64,000 bases of DNA from CALLCD01 sp039817885 (GCA_039817885.1 JBCBUY010000004.1:1-64000), one strand, 5' to 3'. Positions 43,841-54,225 are shown, counted from the stretch's first letter. A program made the numbers and translations. Notes: generated by a model from the sequence alone, not told the origin.

Positions 43841-46327
43841 ATGAATCACAGAACACGTTTTTCAGGTGTCAGCTTGCCGGTCATGGCGGCGATACTCGCC
43901 GCGCCAGCTATCGCCCAGGATGCTTCACCCTCCGACGACGATACCGCGATGGAGATGGATCGCGTCGTCGTCACTGGCGAAAAACAGAATCGATCGCTCC
44001 AGGATACGGTGACATCCGTCGACGTCACGACGAGCGAGGATATTCGCCGCCTCAATATCGTCGATCTTGAAGACGCGCTCTTACGGGTTGGAAATGCAGG
44101 CTTCGTCACCGTCGGCAGTGGTCGAAACGAGCAATTCACGTTACGCGGTGTTCAGTCTCAAGGCGTGACGGGAGGCAGCAACACGCCAGTCTCGACCCTG
44201 TATATCGATGGCGCAGTGGTGCCGAACCAGGCGGCTGGGGCGGCGATCTCCAACGCTTGGGATGTTCAGCAGATCGAGGTTCTGCGCGGCGCGCAGTCGA
44301 CGGTCCAAGGGCGCAACTCCCTGATCGGCGCGATCGTTGTGACGACCATGGATCCAACGGATGAATTCGATTGGGCTGGCCGGTTCACGTATAGCGAGGA
44401 AGACACTTTGGAGGTGTCCGGTGCCGTGGGCGGGCCGATCATTCCAGAACAGCTCGGCTTCAGACTGTCTGGTCAATACACAGAGTCCGACGGGTTCGTC
44501 ACACGGCTCGACGGGTCGAACGGCGACGCTGAGGACACGCTATTATTTCGCGGCAAGCTTCGCTTTACGCCGACAGCAATCCCGCGCTTGCAGGCTGATC
44601 TGACCGGCATCTATCTCGATGAAACCGATGGGCTGTCCCTTGTCGATGCCGCCGATCCTGGCGCACGCCTGCAAGTCACCGACGTCGCGACCGTGACTGA
44701 GCGCGAGCTTTATCTTTCCTCGCTTTTCCTGACTTACGATCTGACCGAGAGCATCGACCTCGTCTCGCTGACGACATATTCCCAGCTCCTCACGGATGAA
44801 GTGTCCGACTTTGACGGTTTGCCGGCCGACCCGTCGATGCCGATTACGCCGATGCGCTTTGATGATCGCGAGCAGGAAGATTTTCAGCAAGAGTTCCGGA
44901 TTCTCTTCGAAACCGAGCGCTTCTCTGGCCTTTTGGGGGCGCTCTACGCCGAGCGCGTGTCGGACGATCTTACATCCGTTACGCAGACGTTCGGCATTCC
45001 ACCGATCGATCTGGCACCATTCGGGCTCGGCGGGATCTACACCTCAATCACGGCCGACGCCACCGCGGCGTTCAATCCGCCCGGCGGCTTTCCGCTCAAC
45101 ATCCCGGACGATGCACCGCGATTGCTCACCGATCCTTTGATCTTTGGGAACTCTCTACCGGTCCAATCCGACTTCACTTTCGCGCCGGAATTCGAAACCT
45201 GGGCGGCCTTCGGCGAGATCTCATTCCGCGCGACGGACAAGCTGACGCTGACCGGCGGGTTCCGATACGAGCGCGAGGAGGCGGACTTTGGGGCCTCGCA
45301 GGTCAATATTCTGGTTGAAGAATCAGACGCCGCTGCGCTGACGACGGGGAACCCTGCGCTTCCAGGCGTCATAGAGGACATCCTTTTGCGCGAATACACC
45401 CCGATCCTCGGTGCAAGCGATGCGGCTTTGGCGGCTGCGGCTGCGGCTGCGGCCCCCGATATCGCAGCGACCTATCCAGCTTTCGGGCAAGCGGTTGTCG
45501 GTATTCTCGCCGGACCGAATTTCCTTGTTCCAATTGCGATCGATGAAACGCAGGTGTTCGATGTGTTTCTGCCGAAGGGCGTGATCACATATGATTTTAC
45601 GGATGCGATTTCGCTGTCGGCGAGCGTTCAGCGCGCTTATCGACCGGGCGGGATCGGCATCAATCCAGTCCGGGGCGAGCCGTTCATTTTTGATGAGGAG
45701 GACTCGTGGAACTACGAACTGGCCTTGCGTGCGCAGTCACCTAACGGTCGATGGACCTTCAACGCCAACGCGTTCTTTATCGACTGGCAAGACCAGCAAC
45801 TGGAAGTGACGCTGTCGCCGACGCCGCAAGACACAGAAGTGGTCAACGCCGGCGAAAGCCAGCTCTATGGCCTAGAGGCGACTCTAGATGTCGCCGTGAA
45901 TGAGAACTGGGACGTGTTTGCGACCCTCGGCCTTTTGGAGACCGAGATCACGGAGGACGACCGCCCGGAAGTGATCGCCGACCCTTCGCTGTCTCTCGTC
46001 GGAAATAGCTTTCCCTTCGCCCCAACCTATACCGCAACGGTCGGCGCGAATTTCGAATATGATTTCGGCCTTTCGGGAACCGTCGACGTCAACTTCTCAG
46101 ACGGCAGCGAACCGTTGTTGCCGAACGGGCAGGGCTTTCCGGAGAATGACTCGCGGGTTCTTGTGAACTTCCGTCTCGGTTACGAAATCTTCGACAACAC
46201 CGACCTCTTCGTTTTCGGATCTAACATTTTCGATGATACTTTTCTCGCCAACGCGGCTGCGGCAGGCGGCGGCGTGGTCGTCGGCGATCCGCAGGTCTTT
46301 GGTATCGGTCTCCAGTTTAGACGCTGA
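43841..46327 (+). CDS. TonB-dependent outer membrane receptor
   Basis: 828 aa from ATG 43841, preceded by GGGAGGGA; the longer frame from 43739 is not used. Signal peptide (cleavage near AIAQDAS), TonB box-like MDRVVVTGEK, a plug domain (VEVLRGAQSTVQGRNS-type segment near 145-160) and a 22-strand barrel ending in a terminal aromatic-basic FRR. It imports a ligand across the outer membrane using TonB energy. Placement beside the operators and hydrolases suggests that it brings in the substrate of the P450/D-peptide operon. Confidence 0.93.
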   Translation: MNHRTRFSGVSLPVMAAILAAPAIAQDASPSDDDTAMEMDRVVVTGEKQNRSLQDTVTSVDVTTSEDIRRLNIVDLEDALLRVGNAGFVTVGSGRNEQFTLRGVQSQGVTGGSNTPVSTLYIDGAVVPNQAAGAAISNAWDVQQIEVLRGAQSTVQGRNSLIGAIVVTTMDPTDEFDWAGRFTYSEEDTLEVSGAVGGPIIPEQLGFRLSGQYTESDGFVTRLDGSNGDAEDTLLFRGKLRFTPTAIPRLQADLTGIYLDETDGLSLVDAADPGARLQVTDVATVTERELYLSSLFLTYDLTESIDLVSLTTYSQLLTDEVSDFDGLPADPSMPITPMRFDDREQEDFQQEFRILFETERFSGLLGALYAERVSDDLTSVTQTFGIPPIDLAPFGLGGIYTSITADATAAFNPPGGFPLNIPDDAPRLLTDPLIFGNSLPVQSDFTFAPEFETWAAFGEISFRATDKLTLTGGFRYEREEADFGASQVNILVEESDAAALTTGNPALPGVIEDILLREYTPILGASDAALAAAAAAAAPDIAATYPAFGQAVVGILAGPNFLVPIAIDETQVFDVFLPKGVITYDFTDAISLSASVQRAYRPGGIGINPVRGEPFIFDEEDSWNYELALRAQSPNGRWTFNANAFFIDWQDQQLEVTLSPTPQDTEVVNAGESQLYGLEATLDVAVNENWDVFATLGLLETEITEDDRPEVIADPSLSLVGNSFPFAPTYTATVGANFEYDFGLSGTVDVNFSDGSEPLLPNGQGFPENDSRVLVNFRLGYEIFDNTDLFVFGSNIFDDTFLANAAAAGGGVVVGDPQVFGIGLQFRR
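45431..45453 (+). repeat. Short tandem repeat (GCGGCT, ~3.8 copies) inside the receptor gene
   Basis: Hexamer repeat encoding a run of alanines in an external-loop-like part of the barrel. Gain or loss of a unit would keep the reading frame and change loop length by two residues. Confidence 0.6.
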
Positions 46328-46337
46328 GAAAGCGCCG

Positions 46338-47300
46338 GTGCCGACCTATGCGCCCCATCAGGCGCGAGCGGGTTATGTTTGGCGTCCGGCCCTGCTTTAT
46401 GGCGGCGCGTATTTGTTTTTCGCGCTTGGCGTTAAGCTGCTCTCCAGCGCGACGCAAGCGCAGGCCGCCCCAGCGATTTCAGGCTTCGCGTTCGGCCTTG
46501 CGACCGTCGCCGCTCTCTATGTCCGCAGAGGCCTGCTTAGACGACGTAGACAAAATGGACCGCCCGTTAGGCTCACCGCTGCAAACCTATCCTCAAGTTT
46601 CGCCTGCTGTGTGATCGTTGTAACGACCGCTTTGGCTTACACGTTTGACGGCGTCAGCATACTGCTGGCGCTCCTTCTAATGCGCATCGGCGTGCTCATT
46701 CTGGCACCAATCATTGATTTCGCTAATAAGCGAGAAGTCCGTCCCGCCTCATTGGCAGGTGTCTTGATTTGCATAGGCGCGGCACTGCTGACACTGTTCA
46801 GAAGCTCCTGGCCAACTCTGCCAACCGCGCTCCAGATTGTTCTAACTCTCTACCTGCTCGCATACTTTGTCCGTCTGGGACTTATGACCCGTTTCGCCAA
46901 GACAGAAGAGCGCGCGCCACGTGGCGACTGGTTTATCGTTGAGACCGGCATGGTTGCAGCGGCAAGCTTGGTGGTCGCTCTTGCATCATTGGTCTGGAGC
47001 GTGGACACGCCTGATGCGATGCGTGTTTCCATGGTTGGCGCTTTCGCGGGTGCAACCTATGGCTTGGCTTTCGTGCAAGGCACCCTGATTTATCTGGATT
47101 GGCGGGAGAACACGCTTGCGGTCGGGGTCAACCGATCTGCAAGCTTGCTTGCCGGTATGGGCGCGAGCCTTGTGGGCGCAGTCATGTTCGGTTTTCCGCT
47201 TCCTGCCTCGCCAGAATGGATTGCAGCCGCTCTCGTGCTCTGCGCGCTCGGTTTTCTTGGCGTGCGCACCGGAGCGCTTTCAAGCTTGCACAAAACCTAG
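46338..47300 (+). CDS. DMT/EamA-like multi-helix membrane protein
   Basis: 320 aa from GTG 46338, eleven bases after the receptor stop; the longer frame overlaps the receptor and is unlikely. Nine to ten hydrophobic helices in two halves resemble drug/metabolite transporters, but I see no firm EamA signature. It may be co-transcribed with the receptor, and could export or import a product across the inner membrane. Function uncertain. Confidence 0.6.
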   Translation: MPTYAPHQARAGYVWRPALLYGGAYLFFALGVKLLSSATQAQAAPAISGFAFGLATVAALYVRRGLLRRRRQNGPPVRLTAANLSSSFACCVIVVTTALAYTFDGVSILLALLLMRIGVLILAPIIDFANKREVRPASLAGVLICIGAALLTLFRSSWPTLPTALQIVLTLYLLAYFVRLGLMTRFAKTEERAPRGDWFIVETGMVAAASLVVALASLVWSVDTPDAMRVSMVGAFAGATYGLAFVQGTLIYLDWRENTLAVGVNRSASLLAGMGASLVGAVMFGFPLPASPEWIAAALVLCALGFLGVRTGALSSLHKT

Positions 47301-47457
47301 GCCTGTCAGGATAGGATTGTCAGAGGAAACGGTGCTTGAAGCGAGGTTTCTCTCACCTTAATCCCGATGCAGTATCAAATACCCATACCGCTATTTGAAA
47401 ACATCTCCGGATATGATCCAGCTTGCGGTGATGATGTATGTTCGATGGGACGCGACA

Positions 47458-49035
47458 TCATTCCCACTCAATCGTGCCTGGGGGCTTGGAGGTGATGTCG
47501 TAGACGACGCGGTTAACGCCCTTAACCTCATTGATGATCCGTGTCGCCACGTGACCGAGGAATGCGTGATCATAAGGATAATAATCCGCCGTCATACCGT
47601 CCGTGGACGTCACCGCGCGCAGGGCCAGCACACTCTCATAGGTGCGCTCGTCGCCCATCACGCCAACCGTGTTCACCGGCAGCAGGACTGAGAAGGCCTG
47701 CCAGATCTCGTCATAAAGCCCGGCCGCCTTGATCTCTTCAATATAGATCGCATCTGCCTTGCGCAGCGTATCGGCTTTCTCCCGCGTGATCTCCCCCGGA
47801 ATGCGAATGGCAAGGCCAGGCCCAGGAAACGGATGACGCCCAACAAACGCCTCCGGCAAGCCGAGTTCGCGGCCGAGCGCCCGCACCTCATCCTTGAAGA
47901 GATCGCGCAACGGTTCGACAAGCGCCATATTCATCCGTTCGGGCAAGCCGCCGACATTATGGTGAGACTTGATCGTTACGGACGGTCCGCCGATCGCTGA
48001 AACGCTTTCGATGACGTCAGGATACAGCGTTCCCTGGGCGAGGAAATCCGCCCCACCGATTTTCTTGGCTTCCGCTTCAAACACATCGATAAAGAGCCCG
48101 CCAATCGTCTTACGCTTGCGTTCCGGATCCGACACGCCAGCAAGCTGTCCCAAGAACAAATCGGAGGCGTCCACGTGCACCAGCGGTATGTTGTAGTGCT
48201 CGCGGAAAAGATTCACGACCTCTTCGCTCTCATTCAAGCGCATAAGGCCGTGGTCAACATAAACACATGTAAGCTGATCGCCGATGGCCTCATGGATGAG
48301 AACCGCAGTAACAGACGAATCCACGCCGCCCGAAAGGCCGCAAATGACACGACCGGAGCCAACTTGCGCCCGGATCTTGGCAATCGCCTCCTCGCGATAG
48401 GCCGCCATGGTCCAGTCACCCTTTAACCCCGCAATAGAGTGGGTGAAATTGCGCAACATCCGTGCGCCATGAACCGTATGGACAACTTCCGGATGGAACT
48501 GGGTGCCGTAAAAATGCCGTTCCCGATCAGCGATGACGGCATAAGGCGCCCCCGGAGACTTTGCGATAACACCAAAACCGGGGGCCATTTGGGCGACATG
48601 ATCGCCATGGCTCATCCAGACCTGTTCGCCATCTCCACCCTCAAAAAGCCCCTCGAGCATGGCGTCATCAACAAGCCTCTCAATATAGGCGCGACCGAAC
48701 TCTCGGCTTGTACCGCTTTCAACCCGGCCGCCAAGCTGTTCCATCATCACTTGTTGACCATAGCAAATACCAAGCACGGGCACGCCGAGTTCAAAGACTC
48801 TCTGGTCAGCCCGTGGGCTGTCCTCCCAGGTCACGCTGGATGGACCACCCGATAGGATGATGGCTTGCGGATCGTAGATCTCCAGAAAAGCCGTATCCAC
48901 CTTATTGAAAGGGTGAATCTCGCAATAGACCCCACTCTCCCGCAGGCGTCTGGCAATCAGCTGAGTCACCTGCGACCCGAAATCGATAATAAGTGCGCGC
49001 TCGTGTTTGCGGTCTGTAAGATTTTCTTCAGTCAT
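47458..49035 (-). CDS. guaA: GMP synthase (glutamine-hydrolysing)
   Basis: 525 aa from ATG 49035 (TTG 49062 gives nine extra residues). Converts XMP, ATP and glutamine to GMP. Class I amidotransferase domain with the nucleophile Cys in LGICYGQQ near residue 91 and FHPEV; ATP-pyrophosphatase domain with PP-loop GLSGGVDSS; dimerisation domain ending TIEWE. Length and order are standard. The next genes downstream in its direction are on the other strand. Confidence 0.97.
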   Translation of the reverse strand: MTEENLTDRKHERALIIDFGSQVTQLIARRLRESGVYCEIHPFNKVDTAFLEIYDPQAIILSGGPSSVTWEDSPRADQRVFELGVPVLGICYGQQVMMEQLGGRVESGTSREFGRAYIERLVDDAMLEGLFEGGDGEQVWMSHGDHVAQMAPGFGVIAKSPGAPYAVIADRERHFYGTQFHPEVVHTVHGARMLRNFTHSIAGLKGDWTMAAYREEAIAKIRAQVGSGRVICGLSGGVDSSVTAVLIHEAIGDQLTCVYVDHGLMRLNESEEVVNLFREHYNIPLVHVDASDLFLGQLAGVSDPERKRKTIGGLFIDVFEAEAKKIGGADFLAQGTLYPDVIESVSAIGGPSVTIKSHHNVGGLPERMNMALVEPLRDLFKDEVRALGRELGLPEAFVGRHPFPGPGLAIRIPGEITREKADTLRKADAIYIEEIKAAGLYDEIWQAFSVLLPVNTVGVMGDERTYESVLALRAVTSTDGMTADYYPYDHAFLGHVATRIINEVKGVNRVVYDITSKPPGTIEWE

Positions 49036-49096
49036 GGGCTCGTCTAGCTGAGTCTGTTCCAAGGTGACAAGCCGTTGGCTGACGCAGCGCGATAGA

Positions 49097-49636
49097 TCAC
49101 ACTTTCAATGTGGCGAGGGCATTTATGAGAGATGCCCGCAGATCATCATCGGTCAATTGCCCCGTATCCAGATCAAATACGTCATAGAATCTCGGGACAG
49201 AAAACGTCGCCTTGAGATCGGCTCCAAAATGGGGCGCAGAGGTTTCGGCCTGTGCAAGCACATTTTGCGCCCCCCCTTTGCCTGGTGATGTTGCGATCGC
49301 CACCATGGGTTTGCCTTGAAAAACCTTCGTATCGATACGAGACATCCAATCAAACAGGCTTTTATAGCCCGCAGTATATGACCCGTTATGCTCCGCATAG
49401 GCGATCAAAACCTGGTCTGCAGCACCAATTTTCTTGAACAATTGTTTGGCTGGGTCAGGAATGCCGCTCTCATTCTCCAAATCAATGGAGTAGATCGGCA
49501 AGTCAAAATCGCGCACGGAAAGCGTCTCAATATCCGTGTCCATTATCTCTGACTGGAAAAGTTCTGTCGCGTAATCGAGCAGCGCCCGATTAATCGAATT
49601 CTTGCTATTGCTGGCAGCGAAGGCGAGCGTTTTCAT
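49097..49636 (-). CDS. NADPH-dependent FMN reductase-like protein
   Basis: 179 aa. Flavodoxin-like fold: an N-terminal phosphate-binding loop FAASNSKNSINRALL, then YAEHNGSYTAGYKSLFDW and ATSPGKGGAQ typical of the FMN_red family. It probably reduces quinones, azo dyes or free flavin with NAD(P)H. CGGAG precedes the ATG. It lies between guaA and the rsmB-like gene on the same strand. Confidence 0.88.
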   Translation of the reverse strand: MKTLAFAASNSKNSINRALLDYATELFQSEIMDTDIETLSVRDFDLPIYSIDLENESGIPDPAKQLFKKIGAADQVLIAYAEHNGSYTAGYKSLFDWMSRIDTKVFQGKPMVAIATSPGKGGAQNVLAQAETSAPHFGADLKATFSVPRFYDVFDLDTGQLTDDDLRASLINALATLKV

Positions 49637-49666
49637 AAACGGCTCCGAAAGCGATAAACACTCAGC

Positions 49667-50977
49667 TCACATAGACGTTCGACGGAGCACGGCAAAGAAG
49701 AATCCGTCTGTACCAGCGCGACGTGGCGTCAGGCGCACGCTTCCCGTCGGTCCCTCGCCTGATTGCACAATTTTCACGCCCGTCTCGGTCAGCAATTCGG
49801 ACGCCGTCACAGCCTCCGCTGCACGCACCTGAACAAAGTTCGGACACTCCCGTAGAAAGGCAGCCACCCTGTCCTCGTCTTCTTCCATCAGAAACGAGCA
49901 AGTCGCGTAAACCAGCCGGCCACCAGGTTTCACATAAGCAGACGCCGCCTCAAGGATCTCAGCCTGTTCCGCGATGCGCCGTTCCAGCGCAGCAGGCTTC
50001 AATCGCCATTTGGAGTCTGGCCGTCTGCGCCAAGTGCCGGTGCCGGTACAGGGCGCGTCGATAAAGACGCAATCCATCGTCTCCTTGAGAGCCTTGAGCT
50101 GCTCCGGCTCGCGGGGGTGGCAAAGCTGCACATTGTGGGCTCCGGAACGTTTCAGGCGCGGGATCAGCGCGCTGAGCCGGCGACCGTCAATGTCATAAGC
50201 GAAAACTTGTCCTTTTCCGCCAAGCGCGGCTGCCATGGCGAGCGTTTTCCCGCCTCCGCCGGCACAATAGTCAAGCACCTGCTCGCCAGGTTGAACATTG
50301 GCCGCTGCCGCCGCAATTTGCGACCCGGCGTCTTGGACTTCGACCCACCCCTTCGAGTAAGCCGGAATCGATTGCAGGCTCGTTTCACGGCGGGACGGAT
50401 CCGGAGCTGGGATATGAAAAGCATGTTTCAAGAGCGGCGATGGAATGGCCTTAGCCGACTGGAGCGCTTTGCCGGCTTTCTCCGCATCGACCTTCAGGGT
50501 GTTCACCCGCAAATCGACATCGGCACGGACCGCCATACTCTGCGCTTCAACAACCACCTCTTCCCCAAAAACCCGGGCCATGTGCGGCGCAAGCCAATCT
50601 GGGTAATCGCCGGCAATATACGGAGCTGCCGTCGCATCAGGTGCCATTACAAGCCGCTCGCGCTCATCTAGCGTCAACCCATCGGGAGCATGGTCGCTGT
50701 CCATTGCGTCATCGATCTGGCGAATATCCCACGCCCACGCAAAGGACAGCGCACCCAATATCAACTGTCTCGGCTCATCCGCCCCCATGGCATGGGCAAT
50801 CGAGTTCCGTTTTCGAAGGGCATCCAGCACGAGCCCTGAAACCCATGCTCTGTCTTTTGCCCCGGCATAGCGCGCCCGCTTTCCCCAATCGCGAATGGCC
50901 GACTTTACGGGCTGATGCCGACGCAAGACATCTTCCAGTACATCAATTGCTGCTGCTATTCTGCCACCGTCGCGCAT
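49667..50977 (-). CDS. RsmB/NOP family RNA (cytosine-5) methyltransferase
   Basis: 436 aa. An N-terminal NusB-like and RNA-binding region is followed by a Rossmann methyltransferase domain: AdoMet site LDYCAGGGGKT, DAPCTGTGT near residue 309 and YATCSF near 358, the two cysteines that form and resolve the covalent RNA adduct. It probably methylates 16S rRNA (m5C967 type) or another RNA; the exact target is uncertain. Thirty bases from the FMN reductase gene. Confidence 0.9.
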   Translation of the reverse strand: MRDGGRIAAAIDVLEDVLRRHQPVKSAIRDWGKRARYAGAKDRAWVSGLVLDALRKRNSIAHAMGADEPRQLILGALSFAWAWDIRQIDDAMDSDHAPDGLTLDERERLVMAPDATAAPYIAGDYPDWLAPHMARVFGEEVVVEAQSMAVRADVDLRVNTLKVDAEKAGKALQSAKAIPSPLLKHAFHIPAPDPSRRETSLQSIPAYSKGWVEVQDAGSQIAAAAANVQPGEQVLDYCAGGGGKTLAMAAALGGKGQVFAYDIDGRRLSALIPRLKRSGAHNVQLCHPREPEQLKALKETMDCVFIDAPCTGTGTWRRRPDSKWRLKPAALERRIAEQAEILEAASAYVKPGGRLVYATCSFLMEEDEDRVAAFLRECPNFVQVRAAEAVTASELLTETGVKIVQSGEGPTGSVRLTPRRAGTDGFFFAVLRRTSM

Positions 50978-51046
50978 ATAGATCTGTTCCGCTATTCGTA
51001 ATGCGTGGGCCGTGTTAGCTGTGTCGGTGAGAGATGGAAACCAGAA

Positions 51047-51682
51047 ATGGCTGAGCTCAAAATAGACTTACCGCCTAGCGTTGCCATTGCACGCCCCTCA
51101 GACTGGCGAACGGTTGCCGCTATTACTGGAGAAGCCTTTGCCGACGATCCGGTTAACCGATGGGCGTTCGGAACCGAAGATGCGATCAAAGCATGCTTTC
51201 GAGTCATGACCCGCGATGTCTACCTCGGGCGGGGATTATCTCATTTGGCCGGCGATGAGGGCGCGACAATGTGGACCTTACCCGGGCAGAAAACCGGCAT
51301 GGGCCTCCTGGCAAACCTACGATTTGCGAGCGCGATGATGTTCAGAGGTGATGTCGGCGCAATCGGCCGCGCATTTCATCTTGGGTCGCTGATGGAAAAG
51401 CATCACCCAAAGGAGCGCCACGCCTATCTTTTCACGATTGGCACGCGCCGCTCCGCTCGTGGCAAGGGCTATGGGAAAGCACTCCTGAAACCCGTACTCG
51501 TAGCATGTGATCGCGCCTCACTCCCGGTTTACTTGGAGAACTCAAACCCTGCGAATACGGGATTTTACCGATCCTTTGGGTTCCGATCTCTGGGAACTTT
51601 TGCGGTGGGCGACGGCGGTCCTCTGATGGAACCCATGTGGCGAGAGCCGCTTGACGCCAACATCGCCGAAGCGGCAGCTTAA
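51047..51682 (+). CDS. GNAT family N-acetyltransferase
   Basis: 211 aa from ATG 51047 (the frame is open from 51005). Motif A RRSARGKGYGKALLKPV binds acetyl-CoA, and the C-terminal LENSNPANTGFYRSFGF is typical of small-molecule GNATs. Acceptor unknown. Eleven bases before modA, so possibly co-transcribed with the molybdate transporter. Confidence 0.88.
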   Translation: MAELKIDLPPSVAIARPSDWRTVAAITGEAFADDPVNRWAFGTEDAIKACFRVMTRDVYLGRGLSHLAGDEGATMWTLPGQKTGMGLLANLRFASAMMFRGDVGAIGRAFHLGSLMEKHHPKERHAYLFTIGTRRSARGKGYGKALLKPVLVACDRASLPVYLENSNPANTGFYRSFGFRSLGTFAVGDGGPLMEPMWREPLDANIAEAAA

Positions 51683-51693
51683 GTCCGATCAGA

Positions 51694-52470
51694 ATGTCTT
51701 GGATAACCCCTCATAAGTCTTTGGACCATAAATGGTTTGTAGCAGGCGTATTGGCGCTTGTATGTGCCACAATGCCGGCATCCGCGGAGCGCGCAAATAT
51801 TGCGGTTGCGTCGAATTTCAAGCCAGTCATGGAGGCGATCGAACCTATGTTTGAGGCCTCAACGGGGCACGACCTCGTCATCTCTTCAGGATCAACCGCA
51901 AAACTCTACAGCCAGGTCCGATTTGGCGCACCGTTCGATGTGTTTTTGAGTGCTGATATGGCGCACCCGGAAAGATTGATCGACAAAGACCTGGCAATTG
52001 CCAATTCGATGTTCACCTACGCCGTCGGCCGGCTGACAATTTGGAGCTGGTCGGAGACAACATCGAGCCTCGAAGCCATGACGAACCCAGCAACGCGAAA
52101 GATTGCCATGGCAACGCCGGCTGGGGCCCCCTATGGCGTCGCGGCCGAAGAGGTGTTGGCCCATTATGGCCTGACAGACGCCGTCGCGCCGAAACTCGTG
52201 CTCGGCGAGAGCATCGGCCAAGCCTTCGCCTTCGCCCATACCGGAAATGCCGATCTCGGAATCGTCTCCTTGTCGCTTGTCTTACAACTTCCAGAGGGCG
52301 AGCAAGGCCATCGCTGGGACATTCCAGCAAGTGCCCACACTCCGATTGCGCAAGGAGCCATCTTGCTGTCTAGGGGGGCTGACAATGACGCAGCGCTCGC
52401 ATTTCTGGCGTTTCTCGCCTCCGAAGACGCCCGACAGATCATTCGCCAATATGGCTTCGAGACGCCATGA
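51694..52470 (+). CDS. modA: Molybdate ABC transporter, substrate-binding protein
   Basis: 258 aa with a signal peptide (cleavage near ASAER, residue ~31). Periplasmic binding protein: VASNFKPVMEAI, ISSGSTAKLYSQ (oxyanion-binding serines), GAPFDVFLSADM and GNADLGIVS match ModA. It captures molybdate for ModBC. The stop overlaps modB (ATGA). I saw no molybdenum-cofactor riboswitch or ModE site upstream. Confidence 0.95.
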   Translation: MSWITPHKSLDHKWFVAGVLALVCATMPASAERANIAVASNFKPVMEAIEPMFEASTGHDLVISSGSTAKLYSQVRFGAPFDVFLSADMAHPERLIDKDLAIANSMFTYAVGRLTIWSWSETTSSLEAMTNPATRKIAMATPAGAPYGVAAEEVLAHYGLTDAVAPKLVLGESIGQAFAFAHTGNADLGIVSLSLVLQLPEGEQGHRWDIPASAHTPIAQGAILLSRGADNDAALAFLAFLASEDARQIIRQYGFETP

Positions 52471-53144
52471 GTCTTCCAGATCTCGCAGCGCTTTGGCTGA
52501 CCATCCGCCTCGCCGCAGTGACGACAATCGTTCTGTTGATTTTCGGCACACCACTGGCTTGGTGGTTATCGCAAACAAAATCACGTGTGAAACCGGTCTT
52601 AGAAGCGGTCGTCGCTTTGCCTTTGGTCCTGCCGCCCACGGTGCTTGGATTCTATCTCCTGGTTGCGATGGCCCCCGACGCGCCCCTTGGAAGGGCTTGG
52701 ATACTGGCAACGGGAGACACGCTCAGTTTTTCCTTTGCCGGCCTGGTGGTCGGATCGGTCATATACTCGCTGCCCTTCATGATACAGCCCCTGCAAACGG
52801 CGTTCGAAGCGACAGGTAGATCGGCCATGGAAGCCGCAGCGAGCCTGCGTGCTGGACCTTTGGACGCGTTCTTCACCATCGCCGCACCCCTTGCCACCCG
52901 CGGATTTCTGACCGCTTCGGTTCTCAGCTTCGCCCATACACTGGGGGAATTCGGTGTTGTTTTGATGATCGGAGGCAATATCCCCGATCGAACCCGCGTG
53001 GTCTCGATCGAGATCTACGAACATGTCGAAACACTAAACTATAGCGACGCGAATTCGCTCTCGATTATTCTGATTAGCGTCTCATTTATCGTGCTCACAG
53101 CCGTCTACATCTTCAATCGAAAGCAAGCTGTGCATGTCGGTTGA
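52467..53144 (+). CDS. modB: Molybdate ABC transporter, permease
   Basis: 225 aa, five to six helices. The EAA loop EAAASLRAGPLDAFFTIA couples to the ATPase, and LSFAHTLGEFGVVLMIGGN is the ModB signature. It forms the inner-membrane channel for molybdate. Overlaps modA by 4 and modC by 11 bases. Confidence 0.96.
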   Translation: MSLPDLAALWLTIRLAAVTTIVLLIFGTPLAWWLSQTKSRVKPVLEAVVALPLVLPPTVLGFYLLVAMAPDAPLGRAWILATGDTLSFSFAGLVVGSVIYSLPFMIQPLQTAFEATGRSAMEAAASLRAGPLDAFFTIAAPLATRGFLTASVLSFAHTLGEFGVVLMIGGNIPDRTRVVSIEIYEHVETLNYSDANSLSIILISVSFIVLTAVYIFNRKQAVHVG

Positions 53145-54225
53145 CGGGGCATATGTCGATATCACGGTCACACGACCGGACTTCCAATTGGAGATGGCAC
53201 AAACCGTCCCGACGAGCGGGATCACCGCGGTCTTCGGGCCGAGCGGCGCAGGCAAGACAACGTTTTTGCGCACAATTGCAGGCTTCGAGACACCAACAAG
53301 AGGCCGCATTCAACTGGGTCATAGAACGCTGTGCGATGTTGCAAAGCGTATAAACGTGCCATCACATCAGCGCCCTATCGGATACCTGTTCCAGGATGGG
53401 CGGCTCTTTTCCCATATGACTGTGGACCAAAACCTTGCCTATGCCGAAGCCCGTAAAGAGATAGATGGCGGCCCCTCATTAAAGGATGATATTATCTCCG
53501 CTTGCGGTATCCAGCCATTCATGGACCGGCGACCCGAAACGCTCTCCGGGGGCGAGCGCCAACGGGTTGCGCTTGCAAGAACCTTGATGACCGCGCCGGA
53601 ATTACTGCTCCTGGATGAGCCTTTGGGAGCCCTCGACCGCCAACGGAAGTTAGAACTTGTTACTTTGCTGGTGGATTTGCCAAAAAGTCTTGGGATCCCA
53701 ACGCTCTATGTCAGCCATGATATCGATGAGGTCTCGCGGGTCGCGGACCGCGTCATCATTCTTGAAAACGGGAGGGTGCAAAACTCAGGCCCGGTTGAAG
53801 AGACGCTGGGTGCCTATGGTCTGGAAGCCGGCCGCAACCCCTATGAAAGTGGCGCACGGCTCTCCGGCACAATTGCAGCGCACGATCCGAATTACGGCCT
53901 GACCCAAGTCGCCATTGGCGAAAATACGCTCCACCTGCCGATCCATGCAGCCATTGAGCCTGGCGCGAGAATCCAGCTGAAGATCTCACCAAAAGACGTG
54001 TCCGTTTCGCTGCGCCGACCTGACGGCATTAGTATCCAAAATGTACTTAAAGGCCAGATCGAGCAGATCGAAGAGCAAGGCCAAACCGCCTTCTGTATGC
54101 TTACACTCAGTGTCGATAGCCAACAGCTTCAGGCTCGGATCACGCGTAAAGCAAGGTCGGAGCTTGATCTCGAAATCGGGCGATCCGTATACGTGCTTTT
54201 AAAAAGCGCGAGCTTTTATAGATAG
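53134..54225 (+). CDS. modC: Molybdate ABC transporter, ATP-binding protein
   Basis: 363 aa. Walker A GPSGAGKTT (residues ~36-44), signature LSGGERQRVALAR, Walker B LLLLDEPLGALD, H-loop YVSHDIDEV. A C-terminal TOBE/MOP domain (about 290-360) can bind molybdate and give feedback control. Cytoplasmic ATPase of ModABC. Confidence 0.96.
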   Translation: MSVDGAYVDITVTRPDFQLEMAQTVPTSGITAVFGPSGAGKTTFLRTIAGFETPTRGRIQLGHRTLCDVAKRINVPSHQRPIGYLFQDGRLFSHMTVDQNLAYAEARKEIDGGPSLKDDIISACGIQPFMDRRPETLSGGERQRVALARTLMTAPELLLLDEPLGALDRQRKLELVTLLVDLPKSLGIPTLYVSHDIDEVSRVADRVIILENGRVQNSGPVEETLGAYGLEAGRNPYESGARLSGTIAAHDPNYGLTQVAIGENTLHLPIHAAIEPGARIQLKISPKDVSVSLRRPDGISIQNVLKGQIEQIEEQGQTAFCMLTLSVDSQQLQARITRKARSELDLEIGRSVYVLLKSASFYR